From NCBI GenBank assembly GCA_963806395.1, contig CAWDYI010000004.1, forward strand, positions 134,419 to 198,418: a stretch of 64,000 nt of DNA, written 5' to 3'. Within the stretch, counting starts at the first letter, position 1, and each line of letters begins with the position of its first letter. Position numbers and translations under genes: made by a program. Below the pieces are notes generated by a model. It saw only the letters and a program-made list of their open reading frames with translations. It was not told where the DNA came from and searched no databases. Below are positions 45,332-53,073 of this stretch, piece after piece. Origin of the DNA: DASSUW01 sp963806395. GTDB lineage: Bacteria; Actinomycetota; Thermoleophilia; Solirubrobacterales; Solirubrobacteraceae.

Positions 45332-45652
45332 GAAACCTCCCCGCATGGCAAAGCTCACCTTCTTGGCGAGCAGTCGCCACCTATTGAAATTGGCACCGAC
45401 TGGCTTGGCATGCCGCGCGCAGAACGATTACGAGCAGCCGAGCCGCCGACCCCCCAGCGGCTCGCCAGAGTGCCCCTTCAGCCCGTCAATATCGATGTTC
45501 CCTCTCTCCATGTCCGGTGCGCGGCGCACCCGACCGAAGGGCTGAGGCTAGAGACCGACCGGGTGAATGGTCAACCGCCAGCACGCCGAAAATTCGCAAG
45601 AAGCGCCCGTTTTCTAGAGATCGAGAAATAACGCGCCGGAGCAGATTTTGTG
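45332..45652. other. Gene-free region upstream of the IHF-like gene
   Basis: This 321-bp stretch is less GC-rich than its surroundings (runs such as GAAAATTCGC, CGTTTTCTAGAGATCGAGAAATAA) and its open frames lack protein-like character. It must hold the IHF promoter on the minus strand, and the terminal part follows the convergent synthase gene's stop. I see no tRNA or other named element. Confidence 0.5.
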
Positions 45653-46906
45653 CTACGCGCCCGAGGCCGGCGGGAGCGGGCCGTGCTCCGCCTCGAACGC
45701 CGACCGTACGCTCGCGAACGCCTCGAGTGCCCGGTCCAGCGTGGCGCGGTCGTGCGTCGCCATCACGCTTGTTCGCAGCAGTGCGCCGGCCGGCGGGACG
45801 GCCGGATGCAGGGCGACGTTGACGTACACGCCCGCGTCGTACAGGGCGCGCCAGAGCAGCACGGCCTTCCAGTCGTCGCCGACCACGACGGGCACGATCG
45901 GCGTGGTGACCCCGGATCCGTCGTCGAGCACCTCGAAGCCCAGCCCACGAAGGCCGTCGCGCAGGTAGCCCGCGTTGTCGAGCACGCGCGCGAACAGCGC
46001 CGGACCTTCGTCCGAGCGGACGATCCGCAGCGCCGCGAGCGCCGCGCCGACGGCCGCCGGCACCGCCGCGGCGGTGAACAGGAACGCTCGCGAGCTGATG
46101 CGCAGGAAGTCGATCACCTCGTGGGTGCCGGCGATGAAGCCGCCGCAGCTGGCCAGCGACTTGGAGAACGTGCCCATCCGCAGGTCGACGTCGGCCTCGA
46201 CGCCGAACAGCTCGCTCGCACCGGCGCCGCGTGCGCCGAGCACGCCGGCCGCGTGCGCCTCGTCGACCATCAGCCGCGCGCCGTGCGCCTTGCAGAGCTC
46301 CACGATCCGCGGCAGGTCGGCGACGTCGCCCTCCATCGAGAAGACGCCGTCGACCACGACCAGCACACCGCCGCCGTCATCTTCCGCGCGACCGAGCATC
46401 TTCTCGAGCTTGTCGAGCCGCCCGTGCCGGAACGGGCGCAGCTTGGCGCGCGAGAGCAGGCAGCCGTCGAGGATCGAGGCGTGGTCGGCGGAGTCGGCGA
46501 TCACGGTGTCGCCGGGGGCGAGGATCGTCCCGAGCGTGCCCACGTTGGCCTGGTGGCCGGTCGTGAAGACGATCGCCTCCTCGGTGCCCATCCACTCGGC
46601 CAACTCGCGCTCGAGCTCGAGGTGCAGGTCGATCGTGCCGTTCAGCAGCCGCGAGCCCGTGAGGCCGGTCCCGTAGCGCTCGAGCGCGTCGCGGGCGCCC
46701 TGCATGACGCGCTCGTCGCCGGTCAGCCCGAGGTAGTTGTTCGAGCCCAGCATGATCCGCTGGGCGCCCTCCATCTCGACCACCGGGCCGGCGTGCGACT
46801 CCAGGCGGCGGAAGTAGGGGAGCAGGTCGGCGTCGCGGGCGGCGCGCAGCTGCTCGGCGCGCTCGTGCCCACGGACCTTCGCGAAGACGTCGATGGCGGT
46901 CGGCAT
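45653..46906 (-). CDS. Serine palmitoyltransferase-like alpha-oxoamine synthase
   Basis: PLP enzyme of 417 residues that condenses an amino acid with an acyl-CoA. Landmarks: LGSNNYLGLTGDERV (45-70), SRLLNGTIDLHLELE, the PLP-stacking His142 in DSADHASI, Asp215/His218 in VDEAHAAGVLG, and Lys249 in GTFSKSLASCGGFIAG. This resembles the serine palmitoyltransferase branch more than BioF (which would sit with other biotin genes; there are none). With the divergent GNAT-like gene and the fatty-acid hydroxylase it suggests ceramide synthesis. The ATG at 46906 is only 15 bp from the divergent start, with a TATA-like CATATAG in between. Confidence 0.85.
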   Translation of the reverse strand: MPTAIDVFAKVRGHERAEQLRAARDADLLPYFRRLESHAGPVVEMEGAQRIMLGSNNYLGLTGDERVMQGARDALERYGTGLTGSRLLNGTIDLHLELERELAEWMGTEEAIVFTTGHQANVGTLGTILAPGDTVIADSADHASILDGCLLSRAKLRPFRHGRLDKLEKMLGRAEDDGGGVLVVVDGVFSMEGDVADLPRIVELCKAHGARLMVDEAHAAGVLGARGAGASELFGVEADVDLRMGTFSKSLASCGGFIAGTHEVIDFLRISSRAFLFTAAAVPAAVGAALAALRIVRSDEGPALFARVLDNAGYLRDGLRGLGFEVLDDGSGVTTPIVPVVVGDDWKAVLLWRALYDAGVYVNVALHPAVPPAGALLRTSVMATHDRATLDRALEAFASVRSAFEAEHGPLPPASGA

Positions 46907-46921
46907 ATAGGGTGCGGCCTC

Positions 46922-48055
46922 GTGTCGCTTGTAGTGCGTCCCGTGCGGGGGCGGCGGGACCTGCGGGAGTTCATCGACCTCCCGTACCGGCTGCACTCTA
47001 CTTCTCCCGTTTGGGTGCCCCCACTGCGGCTCGAGCGCTACCTGTTTCTCAGCCGCCGCTTCAACGCGTTCTACACGCACGGCGACGCCCAGCTGTTCCT
47101 GGCCGAGCGAGATGGGCGCGTGGTGGGCCGGATCAGCGCCCACTACGACCAGGTGTTCAACGACCTCCACGGCAATCGCTGGGGCATGTTCGGCTTCCTC
47201 GAGATGGAGGACGACCCCGAGCTGGTGCCGGCCATGCTCGACGCCGCCGAGCGCTGGCTGCGCGACCACGGGCGCGACCACATGATCGGCCCGATGGACT
47301 TCACGATCAACGACGAGTCGGGCATCCAGATCGAGGGCTTCGAGCGCGAGCCGCTGATCAGGCAGCCCTCGCACCCGCCGTACTACCAGCGACGGTGCGA
47401 GGAGGCGGGTCTGGAGAAGGCGATCGACCTGTGGATGTGGGAGCTGCACATCTCGGACCGCTCGAAGATGCTGCCGGTCATCTTCAAGCTCGCCGACGAG
47501 CTCGAGCCGCGCCACGGGATCCGCATCCGCAAGATGTCACGGCGCAGCCTCCGCCGTGACCTGGACCGCTTCGCCGACGTCTACAACGCGGCGTGGAGCG
47601 AGAACTGGGGCTTCGTGCCGTACTCGAAGGCCGACCTGGACGCCTACGCGCAGGAGCTGCACCTGGTGTTCGACAAGAACTGGTTCATGGTCGCCGAGAC
47701 CGCCGAGGGCGAGGCGGTGGCGGTGGCGGTCACGGTGCCCGACGTCAACCAGGTGCTCAAGCGCATGAAGGGCCGGCTGCTGCCGTTCGGCTGGTGGCAT
47801 TACCTGCGCCGCCGCAGGATCATGGACCGCGTGCGGGTCGGCTTCCTCGGCGTCAAGCCGGAGTACCAGCACACCGGCGTCGCCGCCGCGATGTACGTCG
47901 AGCACTTCGACATGGCGACCGTCACGCCGCAGACGTGGGGGGAGATGGGCTGGATCCTCGAGACCAACACGAACATGAACCGCGCGATGGAGGCGATGGG
48001 CGGCCGGATCGTTCGGCGCTTCCGCATCTACGAGCGCCCGTTGACTTCCAATTAG
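46922..48055 (+). CDS. GNAT-fold acyltransferase, candidate bacterial ceramide synthase
   Basis: 377 residues. The start block LVVRPVRGRRDLREFIDLPYRLHSTSPVWVPPLRLERYLFLSR and the later GRISAHYDQVFNDLHGNRWGMFGFLEMEDDPE define a long GNAT-like family with two acetyltransferase-type halves. The second half has VGFLGVKPEYQHTGVAAAMY (acyl-CoA-binding loop) and WILETNTNMNRAMEAMGG. Long GNAT proteins of this type have been reported as ceramide synthases in Caulobacter and are linked to spt genes; here it is divergent from an spt-like gene and followed by a ceramide-type hydroxylase. The substrate assignment is inference. GTG start at 46922; a GTG at 46934 is possible. Confidence 0.7.
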   Translation: MSLVVRPVRGRRDLREFIDLPYRLHSTSPVWVPPLRLERYLFLSRRFNAFYTHGDAQLFLAERDGRVVGRISAHYDQVFNDLHGNRWGMFGFLEMEDDPELVPAMLDAAERWLRDHGRDHMIGPMDFTINDESGIQIEGFEREPLIRQPSHPPYYQRRCEEAGLEKAIDLWMWELHISDRSKMLPVIFKLADELEPRHGIRIRKMSRRSLRRDLDRFADVYNAAWSENWGFVPYSKADLDAYAQELHLVFDKNWFMVAETAEGEAVAVAVTVPDVNQVLKRMKGRLLPFGWWHYLRRRRIMDRVRVGFLGVKPEYQHTGVAAAMYVEHFDMATVTPQTWGEMGWILETNTNMNRAMEAMGGRIVRRFRIYERPLTSN

Positions 48056-48081
48056 GACGGCCTAACAGGTACCGTTGGCGT

Positions 48082-48702
48082 ATGCAGCGCTCGGAATATC
48101 TGAAGGCCTCTCCCCCCATGTTCGAGTCGAAGCTCCTCGACCGTTTCACGCGCGTGCACCCCGTCGTGCCCGTGCTCATCTACGCCCCGGTGATCATCGC
48201 CCTGCTCGTCCTCGCGGTCACGCGAGACGGCTGGTGGGACACCGCTGCCCTCGCCTGCGTCGGCTACTGCATCTGGACGCTGTTCGAATACTGGCTGCAC
48301 CGGATCGTGTTCCACTTCGAGCCCGAGCAAGGGTTCGGTGCCCGGCTGCACTGGATGATCCACGGCGTCCACCACGACCATCCGAACGACCCGTTGCGGC
48401 TCGTGATGCCGCCGGCCGCCAGCATCCCGCTCGCGGTGGTCGTGGTCGGCTCGATCTTCGTCGCGGCCGGGTCGGTGCATGCGCCCGCGGTCGCGGGCGG
48501 CTTCCTCGCCGGCTACCTGATCTACGACGAGATCCACTACGCCCTGCACCACCACACGCCGTCGTCGCGACTCGGCAAGCGGTTGCGCGAGCTGCACATG
48601 CGCCATCACTTCCAGGACGACGACAAGGGCTTCGGGATCAGCGCGCCCTACTGGGACGTCGTGTTCAGGACCCTCCCCGAGCGTCACAACGAGACGGGCT
48701 GA
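48082..48702 (+). CDS. Fatty-acid 2-hydroxylase-like membrane di-iron enzyme
   Basis: 206 residues, four hydrophobic segments and the full histidine set of the fatty-acid hydroxylase family: EYWLHRIVFH, LHWMIHGVHHDHPND, IHYALHHHTP and LHMRHHFQDDD. The stretch HGVHHDHPNDPLRLVMPP is strikingly like yeast Scs7 and mammalian FA2H, which 2-hydroxylate the acyl chain of ceramides. That fits the two neighbouring genes. It starts 26 bp after the acyltransferase gene on the same strand, so they are likely one operon. Carotenoid or sterol substrates are less likely given this motif. Confidence 0.85.
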   Translation: MQRSEYLKASPPMFESKLLDRFTRVHPVVPVLIYAPVIIALLVLAVTRDGWWDTAALACVGYCIWTLFEYWLHRIVFHFEPEQGFGARLHWMIHGVHHDHPNDPLRLVMPPAASIPLAVVVVGSIFVAAGSVHAPAVAGGFLAGYLIYDEIHYALHHHTPSSRLGKRLRELHMRHHFQDDDKGFGISAPYWDVVFRTLPERHNETG

Positions 48703-48740
48703 ACGCACCCGTCCGGGGAACGGTTCATGCTGTCGAGCCC

Positions 48741-49016
48741 GTGAGTCAGAGCGAGGAAGACGAAGGCGAAGTCGTCGACGGCCTGCCCGTGGTGGCGGAG
48801 CCGCATGCGATCGAACCGGCGCGGCCGCTGGTGCCCGCGCGGCAGGCGGCCGCCCTCGCGGCCACTGGATTCGTGGCGGGGGCGGCGACCGTCGCCGTGG
48901 TCCATCGCCGCCGTTCCGGCGCGGTGCGCCGCAAGCGCCGCAAGGGCGGCACGCTCGGTGAGATCGTCGCCTCGAACTCGTTCCTGGTCGACGTCCATCT
49001 GATCAAACGCGGTTGA
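48741..49016 (+). CDS. Small protein with one hydrophobic segment and basic tail
   Basis: 91 residues of unknown function. An acidic start (SQSEEDEGEVVDGLPVVAEP) is followed by a hydrophobic stretch, AAALAATGFVAGAATVAVV, and a strongly basic part, HRRRSGAVRRKRRKGG. It ends LGEIVASNSFLVDVHLIKRG. A single membrane span with basic cytoplasmic flank, or a nucleic-acid-binding tail, are both possible. GTG start at 48741; the stop overlaps the glycosylase start by three bases. Confidence 0.6.
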   Translation: MSQSEEDEGEVVDGLPVVAEPHAIEPARPLVPARQAAALAATGFVAGAATVAVVHRRRSGAVRRKRRKGGTLGEIVASNSFLVDVHLIKRG

Positions 49017-49960
49017 GCACGGCCGTGGAGGTTCGTGAGGAGGTCCGGCCGCCCTGGCCGTTCCGCCTCGGTAGCGGGTCGATGGACGGGTTGACGCGCC
49101 GCCGCGGAGCGGCGCTTCAGCGGCTGATGCGGATCGACGGCGAGCCGGTGCTCGTGGGCATCGTCCAGCCGGCACGCGATCGCGTGCTGTTCGCCGCCCG
49201 CGCCGCGTCCGAGACGGCGGCGCGAGGGGGGATCGAGCGGATGCGCTTCGCCACCGGCGTCGACGACGACCTGCGGCCGTTCTACGACCGGTTCTCGGGC
49301 GACCCGGTGATCGGCCGCTCCGTGCGTGCCAACCGTGCCCTGCGCGTGCGCCGTCAGCCCGACCCGTGGGAGACGCTGGCGGCCGCGATCACCGAGCAGC
49401 TGATCGAGCTCGAGCGCGCGAAGGCGATCCAGCGGCGGCTGATCGCCGCGTTCGGCTACCGCTGCCCCGCCACCGGGATGCGCGACGCGCCGACGCCGAC
49501 GGCGATCGCCGCCCAGGCGCCGGCCCGGCTGGTGTCGTTCGACCTCGCGCCCAAGCGCGCGATCGCGATGCGGCGCTGCGCCGAGGGCGTCGCGCACGGC
49601 CGGATCGACCTGTCCGCGCACGACTACCGGCGCCTGCTGGCGATCCGCGACATCGGCGCCTGGACGGTCGAGATGCTCGCGCTGCACGGCCAGGGCCGGA
49701 TGGACGTCGTGCCCGCCGGCGACCTCGGCTTCCTGAAGATCGTCGGGCGTCTCGTCACCGGCAACCCGCGAGCGCGCGCCGACGAGGCCGAGGTGCGCGG
49801 GTTCTTCGAGCGCTACGGCGAGTGGAAGGGCCTCGCCGGTGCGCACCTCGTGCGGGCGGCTGCGTCCGGCCTCACTCCAGCCCGGCTGTCCGCGGATCGA
49901 GCCCCTCGCCGGGCAGGAACTCGTTGGTCAGCGGCGCCCGCTCGTCCTGCGGCCGCGTGA
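49013..49960 (+). CDS. AlkA-like DNA-3-methyladenine glycosylase
   Basis: 315 residues. The helix-hairpin-helix DNA repair core is clear: PWETLAAAITEQLIELERAKAIQRRL, then LLAIRDIGAWTVEMLALHGQG (hairpin) and PAGDLGFLKI, whose Asp is the expected catalytic residue; no lyase Lys is present, as in AlkA. It removes alkylated bases. A TTG at 49013 overlaps the previous stop. The last 30 residues are Ala/Arg-rich and run 89 bp into the convergent transporter gene, so the true functional end may be around residue 285. Confidence 0.85.
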   Translation: MSTAVEVREEVRPPWPFRLGSGSMDGLTRRRGAALQRLMRIDGEPVLVGIVQPARDRVLFAARAASETAARGGIERMRFATGVDDDLRPFYDRFSGDPVIGRSVRANRALRVRRQPDPWETLAAAITEQLIELERAKAIQRRLIAAFGYRCPATGMRDAPTPTAIAAQAPARLVSFDLAPKRAIAMRRCAEGVAHGRIDLSAHDYRRLLAIRDIGAWTVEMLALHGQGRMDVVPAGDLGFLKIVGRLVTGNPRARADEAEVRGFFERYGEWKGLAGAHLVRAAASGLTPARLSADRAPRRAGTRWSAAPARPAAA

Positions 49961-50909
49961 GCAGGCCGCTCGCGCGCATCCAGCGCTCGTAGGCGTTCCA
50001 CTCCGCCGGGTCCTGGAAGCCGAACGGGCGCTTGTCGTCGCGCGGGAAGAAGACCGGCAGCGTGGCGCGCACGGCGGCGGTCTGGAGCCCGCGGTCGAGG
50101 CCGGGGTCGGCCTCCAGCAGCGCGTCGACGCCCGTGTCCGGGTCCTTCTTCACCAGCTCGTGGCCGCGCGCCGTGGCCTGGAGGAAGCGCCGCACCCGTG
50201 AGCCGCCGTTCTCGTCGAGCGTGTCGCGGCGGGACGCGAAGATCAGCTCGTTGTACGTCGGGACGCCGAGGTCCTCCATCCGCAGGATCTCCGGGTTGCG
50301 CTTGCGACGCTCGAGGTCGACGCCCTCGTAGTTCCAGAACGCGCCGAGCGTGGCGTCGACCTTCTTGGAGAGCATCGCCGGCACGAGGTTGAAGCCGACG
50401 TTGGTCTCCTTCGCGTCGTTCGCCGCCAGCCCGGCCGTCTCGAGGATCGTGCGCAGGTAGGCCGACTGGTAGGACAGGCCGGAGGTGCCGACGCGCTTGT
50501 CCGCGAGCTGCTCCGGGCGCGTGATCGCGCGGTCGCCGAGCGACATCAGGGACGTCAGCGGGGTCTGCACGAGCGCTCCGACGGCGACCAGGTCGGCGCC
50601 CTTGTCGCGTGCCAGCAGCAGCTCCGGCTCGTAGGAGATCACCAGGTCGGCGCGGCCCGCCTGGAGGAGCTTGAGCGGCGCGGCTGCGTCGGGCGGCGTG
50701 AGGATCTCGACGTCGAGCCCGGCTCGCTCGTACTCGCCGCTCGCCTTCGCTGCGTAGATCCCGGCGTGGTCGGCGTTCGGGAAGTAGTCGAGCATCAGCG
50801 TGAACGGCTCGGTCTTCCCCGAGCTGGGGCCGGCCGGCTCGGCCTTCTCCCCGCAGCCGGCGACGGCGAGTCCGAGCACGAGTACGCACAGTGCGATGCA
50901 GCGGGTCAT
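49872..50909 (-). CDS. thiY: Substrate-binding lipoprotein of thiamine-precursor ABC transporter
   Basis: 345 residues, lipobox VAGC after a short signal (CIALCVLVLGLAVAGC). The NMT1/ThiY fold shows FTLMLDYFPNADHAGIYAAKASGEYERAGLDVEI at the start, then SYEPELLLARDKGADLVAVGALVQTPLTS, and KVDATLGAFWNYEGVDLE. It would bind a pyrimidine precursor of thiamine outside the cell and hand it to the permease. A TPP riboswitch controls the operon, which supports the thiamine role directly. Its ATG overlaps the permease stop. Confidence 0.9.
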   Translation of the reverse strand: MTRCIALCVLVLGLAVAGCGEKAEPAGPSSGKTEPFTLMLDYFPNADHAGIYAAKASGEYERAGLDVEILTPPDAAAPLKLLQAGRADLVISYEPELLLARDKGADLVAVGALVQTPLTSLMSLGDRAITRPEQLADKRVGTSGLSYQSAYLRTILETAGLAANDAKETNVGFNLVPAMLSKKVDATLGAFWNYEGVDLERRKRNPEILRMEDLGVPTYNELIFASRRDTLDENGGSRVRRFLQATARGHELVKKDPDTGVDALLEADPGLDRGLQTAAVRATLPVFFPRDDKRPFGFQDPAEWNAYERWMRASGLLTRPQDERAPLTNEFLPGEGLDPRTAGLE

Positions 50910-51648
50910 GGTCCTCCGGGATGGGATCGAGGCGTCCAGTCGACGACGCGCCGCTCGAGCAGCGCGAAGGTGCCGTAGAGCGCGACGGCGAGCAGGAACA
51001 GAAGCAGTGTGGCGGCGAACGCGCGCGCGGTCTCGAGCTGCCCGTTGGCGGTCAGCAGCGCGTGGCCGAGCCCGGAATCGGATCCCGACCACTCGGCGAA
51101 GACGGCGCCGATCACCGCCACCGCGGCGGCGACCTTGATGCCGGTGAACGTCGCCGGCAGCGCGCTCGGGATCTCCAGCATGCGCAGCGTCTGCCAGCGC
51201 GTCGCGTCCAGCGAGCGCAGCAGCTTGCGGGCGTCGGCGTCGGTGTCGCGCAGCCCGTCGTAGAGGTTGATGGCGACCGGGAAGAAGCACACGAGCGCGA
51301 CCAGCAGCACCTTCGGCGCGAGCCCGAACCCGAGCACGAGCACGACCAGCGGCGCGATCACCGGGACCGGGATCGCCTGCGAGCCGATCACGAGCGGGCG
51401 CAGCGCACGCCGCGCGGCCGGCGAGACGTGCATCGCCACCGCCAGCGCGGCGCCTGCCGCGATCGCGGCGGCGAGGCCGAGCACGACCTCCCACGTCGTG
51501 GTCGCGAGGTCGGGGGCGAGCAGGTCGCGGTCGGTCCACAGCGCCTCGGCGATCTGGGTCGGGGCGGGGAGCAGCAGCTCGTCGACCCAGCCCAGGCGCA
51601 CGATCGCCTCCCAGCCCGCGAGGCCCGCGAGCAGGATCAGGGCGGCGG

Positions 51649-51652
<4 letters not shown>
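50906..51652 (-). CDS. thiX: ABC permease for thiamine precursor
   Basis: 248 residues, six helices. The family loop EAA-like sequence is SLDATRWQTLRMLEIPSALPATFTGIKVAAAVAVIGAVFAE, and the early TTTWEVVLGLAAAIAAGAALAVAM is usual for SsuC/ThiX-like permeases. GTG start overlaps the ATPase stop, and the stop overlaps the binding-protein start, so all three are tightly coupled under the TPP riboswitch. Confidence 0.9.
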
Positions 51653-52404
<752 letters not shown>

Positions 52405-52497
52405 CGCTCCCTCCGCGGGCATTACCCCACAGGTTCGAAGGGTCAGCGCCGCACGGTGGGCGCTATCTCAGCCGGCCTGCCGCCAGCCCCCCTGGTT
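52405..52497 (-). promoter_or_regulatory. TPP riboswitch
   Basis: On the minus strand the aptamer core is complete and in order: CCAGGGGGGCTGG (52495-52483), CTGAGA (52471-52466), GACCCTTCGAACCTG (52444-52430), GGTAATGCC (52426-52418) and GCGGAGGGAG (52416-52407). The last element also serves as the ribosome site of the ATPase gene (ATG 52404). TPP binding should therefore mask the ribosome site directly, giving translational control. Confidence 0.95.
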
Positions 52498-52535
52498 TTC
52501 ACTCCTCCTCAGCCTACTAGCCACTCGACACGCAT

Positions 52536-52570
52536 GGCGCTTTTTCGTCGATATGCGACGAAAACGCGCC
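52536..52570 (-). terminator. 15-bp hairpin, probable terminator
   Basis: GGCGC-T-TTTTCGTCG (52536-52550) pairs with CGACGAAAA-C-GCGCC (52556-52570) with one mismatch and an ATATG loop. It lies 54 bp after the SRPBCC stop and before the thiamine operon leader, so it probably ends the leftward oxidoreductase transcript. Confidence 0.6.
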
Positions 52571-52623
52571 ACGGACCGTGAGCAGCCCCGATGTCTCACC
52601 TCCCCACCCAGCGCAGTTGACGT

Positions 52624-53073
52624 TCACGCGCGCCGGCGGTCGCGAAATGCCCGATCGAGGTTCGCGATCGTCTGTCGCATCGCCCGCCCGATCGCCCGGC
52701 GGACGAGCAGGCGGTCGTACGGCCCGCGCAGGCCGCGGCGCGGCTCGTACTCGACCGCGATCCGGTAGTGGAACCCGTCGCCGGACTGTGCGAAGTGCCG
52801 TTCGTGGCGCACCGCGGGGAGGCCGGGCTGAACGCTCGTGTACTCGACCAGGCGATTGGGCTCGACACGGCCGAGCGTCATCTCCAGCGGCACGGCTCGC
52901 CCGAGCAGGCGCAGGACGATCCGCGCCACGTCGCCGGGCTCGCGCCACCGCGTCTCCGGTTCGACGCGCACGAGCCCGGGCCAGTACTCCGGCCAGCGCT
53001 CCGGGTCGGTGATGTAGTCGAAGCCGGCCTGCAGCGGGACGTCGAAGCGATGCTCGGCCTCGACCCTCGTCAT
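52624..53073 (-). CDS. SRPBCC (polyketide cyclase-like) lipid/ligand-binding protein
   Basis: 149 residues in the START/SRPBCC fold: RVEAEHRFDVPLQAGFDYITDPERWPEYWPGLVRVEP at the front, then RLVEYTSVQPGLPAVRHERHFAQSGDGFHYRIAVEYEP and a C-terminal helix GPYDRLLVRRAIGRAMRQTIANLDRAF. These proteins bind hydrophobic ligands in a deep pocket. Its ATG overlaps the stop of the hydrolase/oxidoreductase fusion (ATGA), so it likely binds or presents the same compound. No catalytic residue can be assigned. Confidence 0.82.
   Translation of the reverse strand: MTRVEAEHRFDVPLQAGFDYITDPERWPEYWPGLVRVEPETRWREPGDVARIVLRLLGRAVPLEMTLGRVEPNRLVEYTSVQPGLPAVRHERHFAQSGDGFHYRIAVEYEPRRGLRGPYDRLLVRRAIGRAMRQTIANLDRAFRDRRRA

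Noticed and set aside
45140..45631. A 163-residue open frame upstream of the IHF-like gene
   Set aside because: No ribosome site, antisense to IHF for part of its length and no protein-like pattern.
45653..46906. The synthase as BioF of biotin synthesis
   Set aside because: No biotin genes nearby, and the neighbours and SKSLASCGGFIAG segment fit the serine palmitoyltransferase branch better. A tree is needed to be certain.
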